Origin: Molanna angustata
Lineage: Eukaryota; Arthropoda; Insecta; Trichoptera; Molannidae
Direction of reading: 5' to 3'
Length of the DNA: 64,000 bases
Assembly (NCBI GenBank): GCA_963576475.1
Contig: OY754964.1
Location: forward strand, 136,501 to 200,500
Shown: in pieces, positions 35,776 to 48,995 of the stretch
How positions within the stretch are numbered: position 1 is the stretch's first letter
Layout: each line of letters starts with the position of its first letter
The notes under the pieces: model-generated
What the model was told of the DNA's origin: nothing
The model's database searches: none
The model's input: only the letters and a program-made list of their open reading frames with translations
Program-made: the position numbers and the translations under genes

Positions 35776-38700
35776 GAGCTTGAACATAGAACTGATTAGC
35801 TTTCCATAAATAACAAAAAAAATCTTCATATGATATCACCTGTCAAAATTTGGAAAATGCTCTCGCGTTCTTTAGAACAAAATTTATCTGCTTTTTTTAA
35901 AATATTTCATACAACATAAGCATTCTTCCCTATACTCCATTAATAGTTTGTCTATCTTAACATAAAAATATACTATCGGAAGAAAATTTATATTCCTGAT
36001 AGTAACATTTAGTATGAATAAAAATGTAATTAGATAAATTTCTATGTATGGAAAAGTTCAGTAATTTGATTTCATGTTATAATGTAAAGAGCTTGAACAT
36101 AGAACTGATTAGCTTTCCATAAATAACAAAAAAAATCTTCATATGATATCACCTGTCAAAATTTGGAAAATGCTCTCGCGTTCTTTAGAACAAAATTTAT
36201 CTGCTTTTTTAAAAATATTTCATACAACATAAGCATTCTTCACTATACTGCATTAATAGTTTGTTTATCTTAACATAAAAATATGCTATCGGAAGAAAAT
36301 TTATATTCCTGATAGTAACATTTAGTATGAATAAAAATGTAATTAGATAAATTTCTATGTATGGAAACGTTCAGTAATTTGATTTCATGTTATAGTGTAA
36401 AGAACTTGAACATAGAACTGATTAGCTTTCCATAAATCAAAAAAAAATCTTCATATAATATCACGTGTCAAAATTTTGAAAATGCCTTCGCGTTCTTTAA
36501 AACAAAATTTATCTGCTTTTTTTAAAATATTTCATACAACATAAGCATTCTTCACTATACTGCATTAATAGTTTGTTTATCTTAACATAAAAATATACTA
36601 TCGGAAGAAAATTTATATTCCTGATAGTAACATTTAGTATGAATAAAAATGTAATTAGATAAATTTCTATGTATGGAAAAGTTCAGTAATTTGATTTCAT
36701 GTTATAATGTAAAGAGCTTGAACATAGAACTGATTAGCTTTCCATAAATAACAAAAAAAATCTTCATATGATATCACCTGTCAAAATTTGGAAAATGCTC
36801 TCGCGTTCTTTAGAACAAAATTTATCTGCTTTTTTTTAAATATTTCATACAACATAAGCATTCTTCACTATACTGCATTAATAGTTTGTCTATCTTAACA
36901 TAAAAATATACTATCGGAAGAAAATTTATATTCCTGATAGTAACATTTAGTATGAATAAAAATGTAATTAGATAAATTTCTATGTATGGAAAAGTTCAGT
37001 AATTTGATTTCATGTTATAATGTAAAAAGCTTGAACATAGAACTGATTAGCTTTCCATAAACAACAAAAAAAATCTTCATATGATATTACCTGTCAAAAT
37101 TTGGAAAATGCTCTCGCGTTCTTTAGAACAAAATTTATCTGCTTTTTTTAAAATATTTCATACAACATAAGCATTCTTCACTATACTGCATTAATAGTTT
37201 GTTTATCTTAACATAAAAATATACTATCGGAAGAAAATTTACATTCCTGATAGTAACATTTAGTATGAATAAAAATGTAATTAGATAAATTTCTATGTAT
37301 GGAAAAGTTCAGTAATTAGATTTCATGTTATAATGTAAAGAGCTTGAACATAGAACTGATTAGCTTTCCATAAATAACAAAAAAAATCTTCATATGATAT
37401 CAACTGTCAAAATTTGGAAAATGCTCTCGCGTTCTTTAGAACAAAATTTATCTGCTTTTTTTAAAATATTTCATACAACATAAGCATTCTTCACTATACT
37501 GCAGTAATAGTTTGTTTATCTTAACATAAAAATATACTATCGGAAGAAAATTTACATTCCTGATAGTAACATTTAGTATGAATAAAAATGTAATTAGATA
37601 AATTTCTATGTATGGAAAAGTTCAGTAATTTGATTTCATGTTATAATGTAAAGAGCTTGAACATAGAACTGATTAGCTTTCCATAAATAACAAAAAAAAT
37701 CTTCATATGATATCACCTGTCAAAATTTGGAAAATGCTCTCGCGTTCTTTAGAACAAAATTTATCTGCTTTTTTTAAAATATTTCATACAACATAAGCAT
37801 TCTTCACTATACTGCATTAATAGTTTGTTTATCTTAACATAAAAATATACTATCGGAAGAAAATTTACATTCCTGATAGTAACATTTAGTATGAATAAAA
37901 ATGTAATTAGATAAATTTCTATGTATGGAAAAGTTCAGTAATTTGATTTCATGTTATAATGTAAAGAGCTTGAACATAGAACTGATTAGCTTTCCATAAA
38001 TAACAAAAAAAATCTTCATATGATATCACCTGTCAAAATTTGGAAAATGCTCTCGCGTTCTTTAGAACAAAATTTATCTGCTTTTTTTAAAATATTTCAT
38101 ACAACATAAGCATTCTTTGCTATACTGCATTAATAGTTTGTTTATCTTAACATAAAAATATACTATCGGAAGAAAATTTACATTCCTGATAGTAACATTT
38201 AGTATGAATAAAAATGTAATTAGATAAATTTCTATGTATGGAAAAGTTCAGTAATTTGATTTCATGTTATAATGTAAAGAGCTTGAACATAGAACTGATT
38301 AGCTTTCCATAAATAACAAAAAAAATCTTCATATGATATCACCTGTCAAAATTTGGAAAATGCTCTCGCGTTCTTTAGAACAAAATTTATCTGCTTTTTT
38401 TAAAATATTTCATACAACATAAGCATTCCTCACTATACTGCATTAATAGTTTGTTTATCTTAACATAAAAATATACTATCGGAAGAAAATTTACATTCCT
38501 GATAGTAACATTTAGTATGAATAAAAATGTAATTAGATAAATTTCTATGTATGGAAAAGTTCAGTAATTTGATTTCATGTTATAATGTAAAGAGCTTGAA
38601 CATAGAACTGATTAGCTTTCCATAAATAACAAAAAAAATCTTCATATGATATCACCTGTCAAACTTTGGAAAATGCTCTTGCGTTCTTTAAAACAAAATT

Positions 38701-38810
38701 TATCTGCTTTTTTTAAAATATTTCATACAACATAAGCATCCTACACCATACTGCATTAAAAGTTTGTCTATCTTATCATAAAAATATACTATCGGAAGAA
38801 AAATTATATA

Positions 38811-39530
38811 CTAGAAAAAACAGTTTATTATTATTACTCTCCACACTATGGAATAGGGGAGAGTCATGATTTCGCAAAATTTAAGCGTATTTTTTTTACA
38901 TCAATTTCTCAATGGGTATCATGTAGAGAATGCACACTATGAGTTTCGTCGTGATGTGTTTGTGTGTATGGCGTATACGCTGTACGCCGTACGCCGTACG
39001 CCGTAGCATTTATCTTTTTTGTGTCCTCTCTACAGCCCAAACTATAAGTCTGATCGACTTCATATTAACATCATATGTGTAAAGTGCAAAGACCTAGAGC
39101 TGATTAGTTTTCCATAGACAACTTTTGATTTCTTCTCTATGAATTCATCATTTACGTTGTTTTTTTTTTTGTGTCCTCTCTGCAGCCCAAACTATAAGTC
39201 CGATTGACTTCATATTGATATCACATGTGTTAAGTCCATAAACTTAGAGCTGATTAGTTTTCCATAGACAACGGTTCATTTTTTCCCAATGTTTCTTTAT
39301 GATTTCATCTATTAAAACTGAAAAAATGCTCTCACGACCTGGAAATTAGAGATATTTTAATTTGGTTTCAACTATTTATACAACACCAAAAATCTTCATA
39401 AAATTGTATTCAAAGTTGGTCAATGTTAAAAGAAAAATATTCAACGGTTTCAAAAATTATATTTTATTTAATGGATATTTGTATGAAACTTATATGTAAC
39501 AAGAGAATTTTTTTATATTTGGCAATGTTC
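38811..39530 (+). mobile_element. Non-satellite spacer, transposon-derived (unit 1)
   Basis: A unique ~720-bp segment between satellite monomers. It starts near ACTCTCCACACTATGGAATA (38838), passes a TACGCCG repeat (38972-39005), and contains two copies of GTGTCCTCTCTRCAGCCC followed by AACTATAAGTC and AGCTGATTAGTTTTCCATAG. Its first ~200 bp match the reverse complement of the MITE at 54472-54783, so it is probably the body of a longer relative of that element. Confidence 0.7.
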
Positions 39531-42500
39531 AGTTCATTGATTTCATATTGATATAAGAATATTAATAGCTTGAACTTAGAACTGATTAGCTTTTCATAGA
39601 TATCATAAAATTTCTTCATATGATATCACGTGTCAACATTGTCAAAATGCTCTAACGCTCTTTGAAACAAAATTTATCTGCTTTTTTTAAAATATTTCAT
39701 ACAACATAAACAGTCTTCACTATACTGCATTAATAGTTTGTCTATCTTAACATAAAAATATACTATCGGAAGAAAATTTATATTCCTGTTAGTAACATTT
39801 AGTATGAATAAAAATGTAATTAGATAAATTTCTATTTATGGAAACGTTCAGTAATTTGATTTCATGTTATAATGTAAAGAGCTTGAACATAGAACTGATT
39901 AGCTTTCCATAAATAACAAAAAAAATCTTCATATGATATCACCTGTCAAAATTTGGAAAATGCTCTCGCGTTCTTTAGAACAAAATTTATCTGCTTTTTT
40001 TAAAATATTTCATACAACATAAGCATTCTTCCCTATACTCCATTAATAGTTTGTCTATCTTAACATAAAAATATACTATCGGAAGAAAATTTATATTCCT
40101 GATAGTAACATTTAGTATGAATAAAAATGTAATTAAATAAATTTCTATGTATGGAAAAGTTCAGTAATTTGATTTCATGTTATAATGTAAAGAGCTTGAA
40201 CATAGAACTGATTAGCTTTCCATAAATAACAAAAAAAATCTTCATATGATATCACCTGTCAAAATTTGGAAAATGCTCTCGCGTTCTTTAGAACAAAATT
40301 TATCTGCTTTTTTTAAAATATTTCATACAACATAAGCATTCTTCACTATACCGCATTAATAGTTTGTTTATCTTAACATAAAAATATACTATCGGAAGAA
40401 AATTTACATTCCTGATAGTAACATTTAGTATGAATAAAAATGTAATTAGATAAATTTCTATGTATGGAAAAGTTCAGTAATTTGATTTCATGTTATAATG
40501 TAAAGAGCTTGAACATAGAACTGATTAGCTTTCCATAAATAACAAAAAAAATCTTCATATGATATCACCTGTCAAAATTTGGAAAATGCTCTCGCGTTCT
40601 TTAGAACAAAATTTATCTGCTTTTTTTAAAATATTTCATACAACATAAGCATTCTTCACTATACTGCATTAATAGTTTGTTTATCTTAACATAAAAATAT
40701 ACTATCGGAAGAAAATTTACATTCCTGATAGTAACATTTAGTATGAATAAAAATGTAATTAGATAAATTTCTATGTATGGAAAAGTTCAGTAATTTGATT
40801 TCATGTTATAATGTAAAGAGCTTGAACATAGAACTGATTAGCTTTCCATAAATAACAAAAAAAATCTTCATATGATATCACCTGTCAAAATTTGGAAAAT
40901 GCTCTCGCGTTCTTTAGAACAAAATTTATCTGCTTTTTTTAAAATATTTCATACAACATAAGCATTCTTCCCTATACTGCATTAATAGTTTGTCTATCTT
41001 AACATAAAAATATACTATCGGAAGAAAATTTATATTCCTGATAGTAACATTTAGTATGAATAAAAATGTAATTAGATAAATTTCTATGTATGGAAAAGTT
41101 CAGTAATTTGATTTCATGTTATAATGTAAAGAGCTTGAACATAGAACTGATTAGCTTTCCATAAATAACAAAAAAAATCTTCATATGATATCACCTGTCA
41201 AAATTTGGAAAATGCTCTCGCGTTCTTTAGAACAAAATTTATCTGCTTTTTTTAAAATATTTCATACAACATAAGCATTCTTTCTTATACTGCATTAATA
41301 GTTTGTTTATCTTAACATAAAAATATACTATCGGAAGAAAATTTACATTCTTGATAGTAACATTTAGTATGAATAAAAATGTAATTAGATAAATTTCTAT
41401 GTATGGAAAAGTTCAGTAATTTGATTTCATGTTATAATGTAAAAAGCTTGAACATAGAACTGATTAGCTTTCCATAAACAACAAAAAAAATCTTCATATG
41501 ATATCACCTGTCAAAATTTGGAAAATGCTCTCGCGTTCTTTAGAACAAAATTTATCTGCTTTTTTTAAAATATTTCATACAACATAAGCATTCTTCACTA
41601 TACTGCATTAATAGTTTGTTTATCTTAACATAAAAATATACTATCGGAAGAAAATTTACATTCCTGATAGTAACATTTAGTATGAATAAAAATGTAATTA
41701 GATAAATTTCTATGTATGGAAAAGTTCTGTAATTTGATTTCATGTTATAATGTAAAGAGCTTGAACATAGAACTGATTAGCTTTCCATAAATAACAAAAA
41801 AAATCTTCATATGATATCACCTGTCAAAATTTGGAAAATGCTCTCGCGTTCTTTAGAACAAAATTTATCTGCTTTTTTTAAAATATTTCATACAACATAA
41901 GCATTCTTTGCTATACTGCATTAATAGTTTGTTTATCTTAACATAAAAATATACTATCGGAAGAAAATTTACATTCCTGATAGTAACATTTAGTATGAAT
42001 AAAAATGTAATTAGATAAATTTCTATGTATGGAAAAGTTCAGTAATTTGATTTCATGTTATAATGTAAAGAGCTTGAACATAGAACTGATTAGCTTTCCA
42101 TAAATAACAAAAAAAATCTTCATATGATATCACCTGTCAAAATTTGGAAAATGCTCTCGCGTTCTTTAGAACAAAATTTATCTGCTTTTTTTAAAATATT
42201 TCATACAACATAAGCATTCCTCACTATACTGCATTAATAGTTTGTTTATCTTAACATAAAAATATACTATCGGAAGAAAATTTACATTCCTGATAGTAAC
42301 ATTTAGTATGAATAAAAATGTAATTAGATAAATTTCTATGTATGGAAAAGTTCAGTAATTTGATTTCATGTTATAATGTAAAGAGCTTGAACATAGAACT
42401 GATTAGCTTTCCATAAATAACAAAAAAAATCTTCATATGATATCACCTGTCAAACTTTGGAAAATGCTCTTGCGTTCTTTAAAACAAAATTTATCTGCTT

Positions 42501-42601
42501 TTTTTAAAATATTTCATACAACATAAGCATTCTACACCATACTGCATTAAAAGTTTGTCTATCTTATCATAAAAATATACTATCGGAAGAAAAATTATAT
42601 A

Positions 42602-43320
42602 CTAGAAAAAACAGTTTATTATTATTACTCTCCACACTATGGAATAGGGGAGAGTCATGATTTCGCAAAATTTAAGCGTATTTTTTTTACATCAATTTCT
42701 CAATGGGTATCATGTAGAGAATGCACACTATGAGTTTCGTCGTGATGTGTTTGTGTGTATGGCGTATACGCTGTACGCCGTACGCCGTACGCCGTAGCAT
42801 TTATCTTTTTTGTGTCCTCTCTACAGCCCAAACTATAAGTCTGATCGACTTCATATTAACATCATATGTGTAAAGTGCAAAGACCTAGAGCTGATTAGTT
42901 TTCCATAGACAACTTTTGATTTCTTCTCTATGAATTCATCATTTACGTTGTTTTTTTTTTGTGTCCTCTCTGCAGCCCAAACTATAAGTCCGATTGACTT
43001 CATATTGATATCACATGTGTTAAGTCCATAAACTTAGAGCTGATTAGTTTTCCATAGACAACGGTTCATTTTTTCCCAATGTTTCTTTATGATTTCATCT
43101 ATTAAAACTGAAAAAATGCTCTCACGACCTGGAAATTAGAGATATTTTAATTTGGTTTCAACTATTTATACAACACCAAAAATCTTCATAAAATTGTATT
43201 CAAAGTTGGTCAATGTTAAAAGAAAAATATTCAACGGTTTCAAAAATTATATTTTATTTAATGGATATTTGTATGAAACTTATATGTAACAAGAGATTTT
43301 TTTTATATTTGGCAATGTTC
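42602..43320 (+). mobile_element. Non-satellite spacer, transposon-derived (unit 2)
   Basis: An almost base-for-base copy of 38811-39530, displaced by 3791 bp as part of the higher-order duplication. It includes the same TACGCCG repeat (42763-42796) and terminal ACTCTCCACACTATGG motif (42629). Confidence 0.75.
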
Positions 43321-46300
43321 AGTTCATTGATTTCATATTGATATAAGAATATTAATAGCTTGAACTTAGAACTGATTAGCTTTTCATAGATATCATAAAA
43401 TTTCTTCATATGATATCACGTGTCAACATTGTCAAAATGCTCTAACGCTCTTTGAAACAAAATTTATCTGCTTTTTTTAAAATATTTCATACAACATAAA
43501 CAGTCTTCACTATACTGCATTAATAGTTTGTCTATCTTAACATAAAAATATACTATCGGAAGAAAATTTATATTCCTGTTAGTAACATTTAGTATGAATA
43601 AAAATGTAATTAGATAAATTTCTATTTATGGAAACGTTCAGTAATTTGATTTCATGTTATAATGTAAAGAGCTTGAACATAGAACTGATTAGCTTTCCAT
43701 AAATAACAAAAAAAATCTTCATATGATATCACCTGTCAAAATTTGGAAAATGCTCTCGCGTTCTTTAGAACAAAATTTATCTGCTTTTTTTAAAATATTT
43801 CATACAACATAAGCATTCTTCCCTATACTCCATTAATAGTTTGTCTATCTTAACATAAAAATATACTATCGGAAGAAAATTTATATTCCTGATAGTAACA
43901 TTTAGTATGAATAAAAATGTAATTAAATAAATTTCTATGTATGGAAAAGTTCAGTAATTTGATTTCATGTTATAATGTAAAGAGCTTGAACATAGAACTG
44001 ATTAGCTTTCCATAAATAACAAAAAAAATCTTCATATGATATCACCTGTCAAAATTTGGAAAATGCTCTCGCGTTCTTTAGAACAAAATTTATCTGCTTT
44101 TTTTAAAATATTTCATACAACATAAGCATTCTTCACTATACCGCATTAATAGTTTGTTTATCTTAACATAAAAATATACTATCGGAAGAAAATTTACATT
44201 CCTGATAGTAACATTTAGTATGAATAAAAATGTAATTAGATAAATTTCTATGTATGGAAAAGTTCAGTAATTTGATTTCATGTTATAATGTAAAGAGCTT
44301 GAACATAAAACTGATTAGCTTTCCATAAATAACAAAAAAAATCTTCATATGATATCACCTGTCAAAATTTGGAAAATGCTCTCGCGTTCTTTAGAACAAA
44401 ATTTATCTGCTTTTTTTAAAATATTTCATACAACATAAGCATTCTTCACTATACTGCATTAATAGTTTGTTTATCTTAACATAAAAATATACTATCGGAA
44501 GAAAATTTACATTCCTGATAGTAACATTTAGTATGAATAAAAATGTAATTAGATAAATTTCTATGTATGGAAAAGTTCAGTAATTTGATTTCATGTTATA
44601 ATGTAAAGAGCTTGAACATAGAACTGATTAGCTTTCCATAAATAACAAAAAAAATCTTCATATGATATCACCTGTCAAAATTTGGAAAATGCTCTCGCGT
44701 TCTTTAGAACAAAATTTATCTGCTTTTTTTAAAATATTTCATACAACATAAGCATTCTTCCCTATACTGCATTAATAGTTTGTCTATCTTAACATAAAAA
44801 TATACTATCGGAAGAAAATTTATATTCCTGATAGTAACATTTAGTATGAATAAAAATGTAATTAGATAAATTTCTATGTATGGAAAAGTTCAGTAATTTG
44901 ATTTCATGTTATAATGTAAAGAGCTTGAACATAGAACTGATTAGCTTTCCATAAATAACAAAAAAATTCTTCATATGATATCACCTGTCAAAATTTGGAA
45001 AATGCTCTCGCGTTCTTTAGAACAAAATTTATCTGCTTTTTTTAAAATATTTCATACAACATAAGCATTCTTCCTTATACTGCATTAATAGTTTGTCTAT
45101 CTCAACATAAAAATATACTATCGGAAGAAAATTTATATTCCTGATAGTAACATTTAGTATGAATAAAAATGTAATTAGATAAATTTCTATGTATGGAAAC
45201 GTTCAGTAATTTGATTTCATGTAATAATGTAAAGAGCTTGAACATAGAACTGATTAGCTTTCCATAAATAACAAAAAAATCTTCATATGATATCACGTGT
45301 CAAAATTTTGAAAATGCTCTCGCGTTCTTTAAAGCAAAATTTATCTGCTTTTTTAAAAATATTTCATACAACATAAGCATTCTTCACTATACTGCATTAA
45401 TAGTTTGTCTATCTTAACATAAAAATATACTATCGGAAGAAAATTTATATTCCTGATAGTAACATTTAGTATGAATAAAAATGTAATTAGATAAATTTCT
45501 ATGTATGGAAACGTTCAGTAATTTGATTTCATGTTATAATGTAAAGAGCTTGAACATAGAACTGATTAGCTTTCCATAAATAACAAAAAAATCTTCATAT
45601 GATATCACGTGTCAAAATTTTGAAAATGCTCTCGCGTTCTTTAAATCAAAATTTATCTGCTTTTTTTAAAATATTTCATACAACATAAGCATTCTTCACT
45701 ATACTGCATTAATAGTTTGTTTATCTTAACATAAAAATATACTATCGGAAGAAAATTTATATTCCTGGTAGTAACATTTAGTATGAATAAAAATGTAATT
45801 AGATAAATTTCTATGTATGGAAAAGTTCAGTAATTTGATTTCATGTTATAATGTAAAGAGCTTGAACATAGAACTGATTAGCTTTCCATAAATAACAAAA
45901 AAATTCTTCATATGATATCACCTGTCAAAATTTGGAAAATACTCTTGCGTTCTTTAAAACAAAATTTATCTGCTTTTTTAAAAATATTTCATACAACATA
46001 AGCATTCTTCCCTATACTGCATTAATAGTTTGTCTATCTTAACATAAAAATATACTATCGGAAGAAAATTTATATTCCTGATAGTAACATTTAGTATGAA
46101 TAAAAATGTAATTAGATAAATTTCTATGTATGGAAACGTTCAGTAATTTGATTTCATGTTATAATGTAAAGATCTTGAACATAGAACTGATTAGCTTTCC
46201 ATAAATAACAAAAAAATTCTTCATATGATATCACCTGTCAAAATTTGGAAAATGCTCTCGCGTTCTTTAGAACAAAATTTATCTGCTTTTTTTAAAATAT

Positions 46301-47377
46301 TTCATACAACATAAGCATTCTTCCCTATACTGCATTAATAGTTTGTCTATCTTAACATAAAAATATACTAACGGAAGAAAATTTATATTCCTGATAGTAA
46401 CATTTAGTATGAATAAAAATGTAATTAGATAAATTTCTATGTATGGAAACGTTCAGTTATTTGATTTCATGTTATAATGTAAAGAGCTTGAACATAGAAC
46501 TGATTAGCTTTCCATAAATAACAAAAAAAAATCTTCATATGATATCACCTGTCAAAATTTGGAAAATGCTCTCGCGTTCTTTAGAACAAAATTTATCTGC
46601 TTTTTTTAAAATATTTCATACAACATAAGCATTCTTCCCTATACTGCATTAATAGTTTGTCTATCTTAACATAAAAATATACTATCGGAAGAAAATTTAT
46701 ATTCCTGATAGTAACATTTAGTATGAATAAAAATGTAATTAGATAAATTTCTATGTATGGAAACGTTCAGTAATTTGATTTCATGTTATAATGTAAAGAG
46801 CTTGAACATAGAACTGATTAGCTTTCCATAAATAACAAAAAAATTCTTCATATGATATCACCTGTCAAAATTTGGAAAATACTCTTGCGTTCTTTAAAAC
46901 AAAATTTATGTGCTTTTTTAAAAATATTTCATACAACATAAGCATTCTTCACTATACTGCATTAATAGTTTGTCTACCTTAACATAAAAATATACTATCG
47001 GAAGAAAATTTATATTCCTGATAGTAACATTTAGTATGAATAAAAATGAAATTAGATAAATTTCTATGTATGGAAACGTTCAGTAATTTGATTTCATGTT
47101 ATAATGTAAAGAGCTTGAACATAGAACTGATTAGCTTTCCATAAATAACAAAAAAATCTTCATATGATATCACGTGTCAAAATTTTGAAAATGCTCTCGC
47201 GTTCTTTAAATCAAAATTTATCTGCTTTTTTTAAAATATTTCATACAACATAAGCATTCTTCACTATACGGCATTAATAGTTTGTCTATCTTAACATGAA
47301 AATATACTATCGTTAGAAAATTTATATTCCTGGTAGTAAAATTTAGAATGAATAAAATATTTCATTGTCAATATTTG

Positions 47378-47414
47378 TGGTGTGGAGAGTTTAGTGTTGG
47401 CCACAACCCACTCG
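47378..47414 (+). repeat. Inverted terminal-repeat-like end of the satellite-bearing element
   Basis: GTGGTGTGGAGAGTTTAGTG then TTGGCCACAACCCACTCG lies between the last satellite monomer and a Helitron-like 3' end. GGTGTGGAGAGT is the inverse of ACTCTCCACAC(T/C) at 38838 and 42629. The same junction, with TTGGCCATAACCTACTCG, flanks the MITE at 54472 in opposite orientation. Confidence 0.6.
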
Positions 47415-48234
47415 TTTATTTAGTCTTTTGGGTTAGTTTTAAGTCTAATAGTCTATTGTGCAGAAATATTACTAACGATATGCACACTTGATGAAAATAC
47501 ATATGAAATGAATGGGATATGGGATGTGACGATATAACCTGCACTAGAATCTTTTCAATACTTTTGTTTAATTAAATCTAAACCATTTATATCATCCTAT
47601 TTTGAATAATTTTCAACACCTAATATTTAAAGAATGGGGGTTGTGGCCATTACTGAACTCTTCACAACATTTATATTCAAATTAAAAACTATTTACTATA
47701 GTTCAAGTCTTCTTCTTCTTCGATAATGAAGACTTTCAGTCAAATTGAGCAAAAATATAATGCACACTTGATGAAAAAATATAAAAACGAATGGGATGTG
47801 ACCAATACTAGATCTTTTCAGTACCTACGTTTGTTTAATCAAATTTTAACCACATCCCAACATCGAAAATTACTAAATTTTCAATAGGTACACATTACAA
47901 TTTGTTTTCGATGATAATATTTAAAAATGGGGGTTGTGGCCAAACCAATCTCTTTACAACGTTGATAAACAGTCATATTTAAAACCATTACGCATAGTCC
48001 ATGCGAGCAGAAATTGTATAAATATTATACTTCATTCACACTTTATAGCAATATATAAAAAAGAATGGGTTGTGGCCATCACTTGAACATTTTACAATAC
48101 TTAAACTCAATCAAATTTCAAACCACTTTTTATAGTCTGATATTGCAAAATAATTGGGTGACAATATTATAAAAACGATTGCTTTTTCTTTCACAATTTT
48201 ACATTCTTGGCCAACGGCGGGACATAAAAGCTAG
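47415..48234 (+). mobile_element. Helitron-like family 2, 5'-truncated 3' end (copy 3)
   Basis: From TTTAGTCTTTTGGGTTAG to GGGACATAAAAGCTAG, followed by T, this 820-bp segment is nearly identical to 13317-14134, the last part of copy 2 (for example ATTACTAACG against ATTATTAACG). It has no 5' end: homology stops where the satellite-bearing element stops. Either that element joined the Helitron-like body, or the Helitron-like element inserted truncated. It lies in the large homeobox-gene intron. Confidence 0.8.
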
Positions 48235-48469
48235 TAAATAAATAAATTAAAAAAAACTTTGAGCGTTACGTACAAATCAATAGTTTCAGCAAAATATTCA
48301 ATATTTACCTATATATTTTGTAATTTTATTACTATATACTAGTGATCCCGCAGAGTTTGAGTCATTATGACTTAACTGATTTAAAACATCACGTTTTTAT
48401 TCATCAAGGGGTGCAAAGTTTAATTTAATTTTTTACTCAAATATTGAAAAGTGAAGGTATTTATGTATT

Positions 48470-48600
48470 TATTTAAAATTGCTTCTCGGGCAACTAACAG
48501 GTGTTAAAATATTAATTTAACAGGCACCCATTAACAAGTTATCACATTCTGGAGACTTACGATATTTATTGTTTCACAGTAGATTATGTATTTTTCTATA
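48470..48600 (+). repeat. Dispersed repeat family Y
   Basis: TTGCTTCTCGGGCAACTAAC, ATATTAATTTAACAGGCACC and AACAAGTTATCACATTCTGG recur in altered form at 29715-29790 and 56295-56380. Class unknown; no coding frame. Confidence 0.55.
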
Positions 48601-48878
48601 ACATTTTCATAAACTTCGTTTGACATTATCAGTATAAAATTAAACAAAATATGGTTTGACCTGAAATATTTGTATAAAAAATTTAATTTCTTTGTAACAC
48701 TTATAATATATAAGTTATAGTTTTCTGCACTCTTTCTCTATATGAACTTTAACTATGTTGAATGCCACAATCCTCAGTGCGCGCAGTTTGCTTAAAAGGG
48801 GTCTGATGTTTTTGCTTCGTGGATTAATAAATAGATAAATAAAATAATAGTAAACAGTTTATGAAATAGTAGTTTTAC

Positions 48879-48995
48879 CTTATCCTTCTTGATTCCATCT
48901 CGTTTCCCCATTCCATCGTGTCCATCTCTCTTTCTTTGTTCTTCTTTCAGTCTTTCAGCTTTCCTCCATTTTGCTCTCCTGTTCTGGAACCACAC
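48879..48995 (-). CDS. Paired-class homeobox gene, homeodomain helix-3 exon (Drgx-like)
   Basis: The 117-bp minus-strand exon reads VWFQNRRAKWRKAERLKEEQ, then RKRDGHDGMGKRDGIKKDK. VWFQNRRAKWRK is homeodomain helix 3 from position 47 on, with Asn51 and Arg53 that contact DNA. The acceptor (TGTATTTTTGTAG) splits the domain between 46 and 47, the classic intron of paired-like homeobox genes. The exon ends in phase 0 at GTAAAA (48878). The gene product would be a nuclear DNA-binding transcription factor recognising TAAT-type sites. The ERLKEEQRKR(D/E) tail is, as far as I remember, like insect Drgx, but other paired-like genes (Al, Arx, Otp, Unc-4) differ mostly in this tail, so the assignment needs a search. 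The exon with homeodomain residues 1-46 must lie upstream, beyond the window. Confidence 0.93.

Larger units (their letters stand above)
37660..44900. repeat. 3.79-kb higher-order tandem duplication in the satellite
   Basis: The block starting around 37.66 kb recurs around 41.45 kb with a constant offset of about 3791 bp. Shared private variants are CATTCTTTGCTATAC (38112/41903), CATTCCTCACTATAC (38425/42216), CTAGAAAAAACAG (38811/42602), CTATACTCCATTAATAG (40034/43825), TGTAATTAAATAAAT (40128/43917) and CTATACCGCATTAATAG (40347/44138). The copies differ by very few bases, for example one A/T change at 39509/43300. Confidence 0.92.
35764..47360. repeat. ~313-bp satellite array, about 32 monomers
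   Basis: Tandem monomers of ~313 bp (AATGTAAAGAGCTTGAACAT recurs at 35768, 36081, 36394, 36706, 37019, 37332, 37645, 37958, 38271, 38584, 39871 and onward to about 47103). Monomers are mostly above 95% identical by eye, less so at the edges. Two ~710-bp non-satellite segments (38811-39530, 42602-43320) split the array into three blocks of about 10, 10 and 13 monomers. The array fills most of the large intron of the homeobox gene. Diverged versions of part of the monomer (AACTATAAGTCCGATTGACT, AGAGCTGATTAGTTTTCCAT) sit in those segments, suggesting the monomer evolved from that element. Short ORFs at 41552 and 45102 are by-products. Confidence 0.96.

Noticed and set aside
48340..48365. CTAGTGATCCCGC as a minus-strand Helitron 3' end
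   Set aside because: GCGGGATCACTAGT looks suggestive, but no matching 5' end or second copy was found in the window.
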